From the NCBI RefSeq assembly GCF_003264115.1, contig NZ_CP021912.1, positions 1-64,000 on the forward strand: DNA of 64,000 nucleotides. Reading direction: 5' to 3'. Shown here one piece after another: positions 60,694 to 64,000 of this stretch. A program made the translations under genes and the position numbers. The notes under the pieces were generated by a model. The model had not been told where the DNA came from, ran no database searches, and was given only the letters and a program-made list of their open reading frames with translations. This DNA is from Erythrobacter sp. KY5. Lineage in GTDB: Bacteria; Pseudomonadota; Alphaproteobacteria; Sphingomonadales; Sphingomonadaceae. The number at the start of each line of letters is the position of its first letter. The stretch's first letter is position 1.

Positions 60694-60939
60694 TTACATT
60701 GGCATCTCCTCATCGATCGCGTGCAGCCAGTCGGCTACATCTTTGGTGAAAGCAAAGGTGCCGTTCCGACCAGGCAGCTTGAAGACCCGCACTCCTACAC
60801 TTCCGCGCGCCTTGGCCTTGCGAAAAGCGGCGGAGCTCGGAAAGCCCAAGGATTTCCAAAGCGCTGAGCCCGTTAGAAACGGACCCGAACCAGCGAGCAA
60901 TTGCTCTGCCAGTTCAGTGCCAGACGTCTTCGAAGCCAT
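60694..60939 (-). CDS. Small HTH-like protein in the tns module
   Basis: An 81-aa protein. SALWKSLGFPSSAAFRKAKA and FAFTKDVADWLHA resemble the winged-helix fold of excisionase/AlpA-type DNA-binding proteins. It lies between tnsB and the unknown 256-aa gene, divergent from the latter. Transcriptional control of the transposition genes is the likeliest role. The ATG at 60939 is taken as start. Confidence 0.6.
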   Translation of the reverse strand: MASKTSGTELAEQLLAGSGPFLTGSALWKSLGFPSSAAFRKAKARGSVGVRVFKLPGRNGTFAFTKDVADWLHAIDEEMPM

Positions 60940-61035
60940 TGTATCGCAATTCCTTTGTGAAACGACTTTCGCCGATTGGCGTGCATGTCACGGACGCCAC
61001 GCTTGTCCAAGCGACGATTATCAGGCCAAAATCGT

Positions 61036-61047
61036 CGCTTGACTTGG
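61036..61047. repeat. 12-bp repeat upstream of the unknown tns-module gene (copy 2)
   Basis: Second exact copy of CGCTTGACTTGG, 17 bp before the ATG at 61065. TTGACT inside it could act as a -35 element, but no -10 follows at the right distance, so an operator is more likely. Confidence 0.4.
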
Positions 61048-61064
61048 CCGCGAATCGAAAAGCG

Positions 61065-61835
61065 ATGGGGAACACGAAGAAGCCACGAACCGAATGGATC
61101 CTGACCAGATGGATCATGGCCTGTGTCGACTTCCGCGCGACTCCGGAGGATGCCGAGTGGATCAGGACCGACCTCAACTGCAGCAAGGATTCTTTGAGGC
61201 AGTATCGCATAGGCGAACGCCGCATCCGGTCAGATGTCGAAAACTCTGTTCTTGATCGCCTGGAGACACGCTTTTCAGGAACGGCTGCGATGCTTCGCGG
61301 ACCAATGGCGCAGATCCTTATGCGGCGAGACCTTCCGAATGGAGCGCTCCGACACACGATCAGGCAGCTGCCGGACCCGTATCGCACCTTGCTTCTAGCG
61401 CTCGGCTACGGAGCAGATCGAAGCGAAATTGACCCAGGTGTACAGCTAGGTGCGGTGCTGGATTACTTGCTTCAGGCGACGTCTTTCGAAACTCTCCAGA
61501 CGGTCGTGTTCATGCTCGCTTGGTGCGATGACATCGGCGACACAGTCTCCTGGACCACCATCTGCGAAAGGCATCGCGCAGCGCTTCCCAACATGATCTT
61601 CGAAGGGATACCCGTGCATCACTTTGCGCTGCTCGACGCGATCGACGAATACGCGCGAACCATCGAATTCAAACACGGACGGCGCATCCGTACGAAGCGC
61701 AGTTGGCGGACGGCAGTCGCGAAAGCAAAGAAGATCCGCAAGGAGGGCGGTGTTGCGGTGCAGGAGCATTGGGAGGATGTGCCGAAGGTGTTCGCGATCC
61801 GGACAAAGTCGCGCGCGGACGAAAACCCAGACTGA
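61065..61835 (+). CDS. Unknown 256-aa protein between tnsA and tnsB
   Basis: I do not recognise this protein. From the ATG at 61065 it has WILTRWIMACVDFRATPED, then a segment CSKDSLRQYRIGERRIRSD that could be a helix-turn-helix, and a helical body with LRHTIRQLPDPYRTLLLALG. A basic tail (RIRTKRSWRTAVAKAKK) follows. The open frame reaches back to 60939, but that start overlaps the divergent gene. Being inside the tns gene block and transcribed against it suggests a regulator or a further target-selection partner. Confidence 0.6.
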   Translation: MGNTKKPRTEWILTRWIMACVDFRATPEDAEWIRTDLNCSKDSLRQYRIGERRIRSDVENSVLDRLETRFSGTAAMLRGPMAQILMRRDLPNGALRHTIRQLPDPYRTLLLALGYGADRSEIDPGVQLGAVLDYLLQATSFETLQTVVFMLAWCDDIGDTVSWTTICERHRAALPNMIFEGIPVHHFALLDAIDEYARTIEFKHGRRIRTKRSWRTAVAKAKKIRKEGGVAVQEHWEDVPKVFAIRTKSRADENPD

Positions 61836-61866
61836 GCGGTCGCATGAGCCAGAAGCTGCTTCTACT

Positions 61867-62592
61867 TTAGCGCATGAAGACTCTTTTACGCGGTCCCCGG
61901 TCCAAGACGGTGTCGTCGCTCCACTCGTTGGTGATGTCGAACCAGAGCTCATCCCGAGCACAAAGATGCAACACCGTCGATATGACCTCACCTCTCGCGA
62001 AACCGAACCTTTCACCGTGGAAGATCGTGGATCCCAGTGTCGCAGGAAATTCGCCGAGCCTGCCCGATAGGATCAGATCGATCAGATCGCCATCGGGCTT
62101 ATAGAAGGCACGGTCGGTGATCGCCTTTGCGTTCGCCAAGCCTTTGGCGGCGATCGTCTCGTCGGTCGCCACAAGAAACGAGCAATCGGTCTGTTCGCGG
62201 CACCACTGCATCATGGCGATATGAGCTCGTCCGGGAACTGAGGCGCCTCCAGCCTCCACGATGCGGTCAGCCTCTCGACGTTCTTTGACCTCGACTATGT
62301 AGCGATAGCGCCGCCCTTCCCGATCATTGATCTCGACGAGGTAATCGGGCGTGTACGTCCGCGTTTGTTCGTCTACGAGATCTATGAACTCTATCGAGAA
62401 GGGCTCCCATGCGATGTGTTGCACCTCATTTGCGAAATCGCAAAGTTGGACGAATCCATGCTCGATCGACGACTGGAAGGCGACGGTTTTCCCGGTTTTT
62501 CGCAGGCGATAGAGGCCAGTTTCCGCACTCACCCGGGCGGGAATTTCGCTTTTGCGCGAGGGAGTTAAGCGGACGTGGTCAACTAGTCTCAT
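61867..62592 (-). CDS. tnsA: TnsA-like endonuclease
   Basis: A 241-aa restriction-endonuclease-fold protein. Catalytic residues are seen as Glu44 in SSIEHGFVQ, Asp in RTYTPDYLVEI, and the E-x-K in YIVEVKERRE. TnsA cuts the 5' ends of the element so that transposition is cut-and-paste. A winged C-terminal part follows from residue about 150. The start is 113 bp from the right terminus, so TnsB binding at the end should also repress this promoter. Confidence 0.9.
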   Translation of the reverse strand: MRLVDHVRLTPSRKSEIPARVSAETGLYRLRKTGKTVAFQSSIEHGFVQLCDFANEVQHIAWEPFSIEFIDLVDEQTRTYTPDYLVEINDREGRRYRYIVEVKERREADRIVEAGGASVPGRAHIAMMQWCREQTDCSFLVATDETIAAKGLANAKAITDRAFYKPDGDLIDLILSGRLGEFPATLGSTIFHGERFGFARGEVISTVLHLCARDELWFDITNEWSDDTVLDRGPRKRVFMR

Positions 62593-62705
62593 CGACTATG
62601 TCCACGCCAATTCGGGCGAGCAAGAATTGCCACCCAGTCTCAAAACTGAGCCGATCTCTGGGCGAAAAACACCCGATTGAGTCGCACATGTTGAGGAAAT
62701 TATCA
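62593..62705. repeat. Transposon right end
   Basis: The element ends TTATCA, the inverse of the left TGATAA terminus. The 113 bp to the tnsA start must contain the tnsA promoter and TnsB sites. Segments CTCAAC, CTCAATCG and CTCAGTTT recur on the minus strand at about 22-25 bp spacing, but they do not match the left-end repeats well enough to call. Confidence 0.6.
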
Positions 62706-62710
62706 GGGGG
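62706..62710. repeat. Right copy of 5-bp target-site duplication
   Basis: GGGGG directly after the TTATCA terminus, equal to 24247-24251, and in frame with the rest of comM (GGG GGC CTG). Confidence 0.85.
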
Positions 62711-63362
62711 CCTGAAGGTGCGCCCCGGCGAAGTGAGCCTTGCGCATCTGGGCGTGCTCTTCCTTGACGAGCTTCCCGAATTCCAGCGCCCCGTGCTCGA
62801 TTCGCTGCGCCAGCCGCTTGAGACGGGTCAAGTCGATGTGGCGCGCGCCAACGCGCATGTCACTTTCCCCGCGCAGGTGCAGCTTATTGCCGCAATGAAC
62901 CCTTGCCGCTGCGGTTATGCGGGCGATCCGGTCCAGGGCTGCAATCGCTATCCGCGATGCGCAGGCGACTATCAGGGTCGGCTATCGGGACCCTTGCTCG
63001 ACCGGATCGACCTGCATGTCGAGGTGGCGGCTGTCAGCGCGATGGACATGGCACTTCCGCCTCCTGCCGAAGGCAGCGAGGAAGTTGCAAGAAGAGTGGC
63101 AGCAGCGCGCGCGCTCGCCACCAAGCGCGGCGTTCGCTCCAACGCAGAGCTTGAGGGCGATGCGCTGGAAACGCATGCCTCACCCGATGACAAAGGGCGC
63201 GCGCTGCTGATGCGGGCGGCAGAAAAGCTCAGGCTCTCAGCGCGAAGCTATACCCGCATGCTTCGGGTCGCGCGCACTGTCGCCGACCTTGCGGGATCGG
63301 GGCAGGTCGGACGGGTCCATATCGCGGAGGCGCTTTCCTATCGTCAAACGATAGGCCGCTGA
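62706..63362 (+). pseudogene. comM: comM (YifB) 3' part
   Basis: This fragment encodes the rest of ComM: LKVRPGEVSLAHLGVLFLDE (Walker B), the Cys-rich AAA+ insertion (NPCRCGYAGD), the arginine/sensor region SGPLLDRIDLHVEV, and the C-terminal helical bundle ending RVHIAEALSYRQTIGR. Joined to the 5' part after removing one duplication copy, it gives 497 aa, a normal ComM length. Alone it has no start. The frame is intact, so loss of function comes only from the insertion. Confidence 0.95.
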
Positions 63363-63411
63363 TCGTTCCTCGCACGTGACTTTTGCGCGGCATATAGCCA
63401 ATGGCGAAGGC

Positions 63412-64000
63412 ATGGACTTTTTCGACCCCCAGTGGCTGATTTATCTCGGCGCAGCGCTGCTGCTCCTCGCCTATGGCATCCGCGACGAGTTGCGATTGCG
63501 CATGCTGATCGTCGTCTCGACCTTCGTATACATCGCCTATTACTGGCTGTTGCCCACAGGCCCGCTGTGGGACCCGATCATCACGAGCTTCCTGTTCGTG
63601 GCGGTCAACTTCTGGGTGCTCGGACAGATTGCCCTTGAACGCACGACCTTTCGACTGAGCGACGATGAAAAGCTCCTGTTCGACGCCTTCGACACGCTGA
63701 CGCCCGGCCAGTTTCGCCGTGTGCTCGGGCTCGCGCAATGGCACCGTGCCGACGATCCGGAAGGCACATTGCTGACCCGCGAGGACGAACCTTCGAATGC
63801 GCTTTTCTACATCTTTGAAGGTATCATCTCGGTCGAGAAGCATGGCCGCCGCTTTCGCCTGCCCGAGGACAATTTCGTGGGCGAGGTCGGCTATGTGCTC
63901 AATCGCAAGACCACGACCACCGCAGTTGCCCCCGAGGGTGTGCGATATGTCGAGTGGGATGCGGATGCATTGCGCAGGCTCTCTCGCAAGTACCCAACTC
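63412..64000 (+). CDS. Popeye-domain membrane protein (partial, cut by window end)
   Basis: Residues 1-196 are in the window; the C terminus is not. Three membrane helices (WLIYLGAALLLLAYGI, LIVVSTFVYIAYYWLL, SFLFVAVNFWVLGQI) are followed by a cytoplasmic domain resembling cyclic-nucleotide-binding/Popeye proteins (FYIFEGIISVEKHG, NFVGEVGYVL). The ATG at 63412 is used. The family binds cAMP in animals; the role in bacteria is unknown. Confidence 0.8.
   Translation, partial: MDFFDPQWLIYLGAALLLLAYGIRDELRLRMLIVVSTFVYIAYYWLLPTGPLWDPIITSFLFVAVNFWVLGQIALERTTFRLSDDEKLLFDAFDTLTPGQFRRVLGLAQWHRADDPEGTLLTREDEPSNALFYIFEGIISVEKHGRRFRLPEDNFVGEVGYVLNRKTTTTAVAPEGVRYVEWDADALRRLSRKYPT

Larger units (their letters stand above)
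24252..62705. mobile_element. Tn7-like transposon inserted in comM
   Basis: A 38,454-bp element with termini TGATAA...TTATCA and a 5-bp GGGGG duplication. Transposition genes tnsA, tnsB, tnsC and tniQ are at the right end, oriented inward as in Tn7. Excising the element between the duplications restores a continuous comM frame with no lost bases, so the insertion is precise. comM is a known attachment gene for Tn7-related elements, including the AbaR resistance islands of Acinetobacter. The cargo (24498-56824) contains defence-like operons, recombinases and a heavy-metal resistance island. No CRISPR array or Cas gene was seen. Confidence 0.93.

Noticed and set aside
24252-62705. CRISPR array or Cas genes that would make this a CRISPR-associated transposon
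   Set aside because: No regularly spaced direct repeats and no Cas-like proteins were seen, although the short TniQ prompted the search.
62409-62705. Open frame running through the right end into comM
   Set aside because: It is antisense to tnsA and merely joins the comM frame by chance; it is not evidence for a fused comM product.

Overview
The window is a stretch of alphaproteobacterial chromosome, most probably Sphingomonadales close to Erythrobacteraceae. That placement is my inference from protein style, base composition and gene content; no rRNA is present to confirm it. The host chromosome occupies about 1-24251 and 62706-64000. A single 38,454-bp Tn7-like transposon lies between them (24252-62705).

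The left chromosomal part holds dnaA, a MoeB/HesA-type adenylyltransferase, a class II aldolase, a CobB-type sirtuin, an AT3-SGNH acyltransferase, dapB, an M48 protease, nth, a dicarboxylate symporter with dapE, a cupin, a LysE exporter, an S1/P1 nuclease with a GST, a glyoxalase-fold protein, an exported threonine-aldolase-like enzyme and an MFS carrier. It ends with the cluster rpmH-rnpA-yidD-yidC-engB, followed by a ClpP-like periplasmic protein and the 5' part of comM. The 3' part of comM resumes at 62706 and is followed by a Popeye-type membrane protein cut by the window end.

The transposon interrupts comM inside the codons for the conserved AAA+ motif. It is flanked by a 5-bp duplication (GGGGG) and has TGATAA/TTATCA termini. 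Removing the element restores an uninterrupted comM frame of 497 codons. The transposition genes are at the right end: tnsA, tnsB, tnsC and a short tniQ, with two unrecognised genes between tnsA and tnsB. A 598-aa protein converging on tniQ resembles TnsE only at the level of fold pattern and may be a second target selector.

The cargo falls into modules. (1) A micro-operon encoding a 33-aa membrane peptide, a YHYH/excalibur protein and a secreted thermonuclease. (2) A large serine recombinase. (3) A ubiquitin-like module (single multiubiquitin-type Ubl, E1-like ThiF protein, DUF6527-like protein), with a RecB-like nuclease/helicase and a divergent WYL regulator. The Ubl and helicase promoters carry nearly the same 17-bp palindrome, so all five genes look like one regulon. 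(4) A five-gene operon sir2-herA-KTSC-SbcD-like-SbcC-like, an apparent extension of the SIR2-HerA antiphage pair. (5) An orphan Phd-like antitoxin, a DUF1612-like protein and a tyrosine recombinase. (6) A heavy-metal island: a MerR-type regulator with a 19-bp-spaced promoter, two ICMT-like methyltransferases, a small membrane protein, a His-rich exported protein, CzcCBA and a CDF-like transporter. (7) A Lit/M48-like zinc metalloprotease.

The strongest candidates for undescribed biology are the Ubl-E1-DUF6527/nuclease-helicase/WYL regulon, the SIR2-HerA-SbcCD-like operon, and the unusual target-selection gene set of the transposon.
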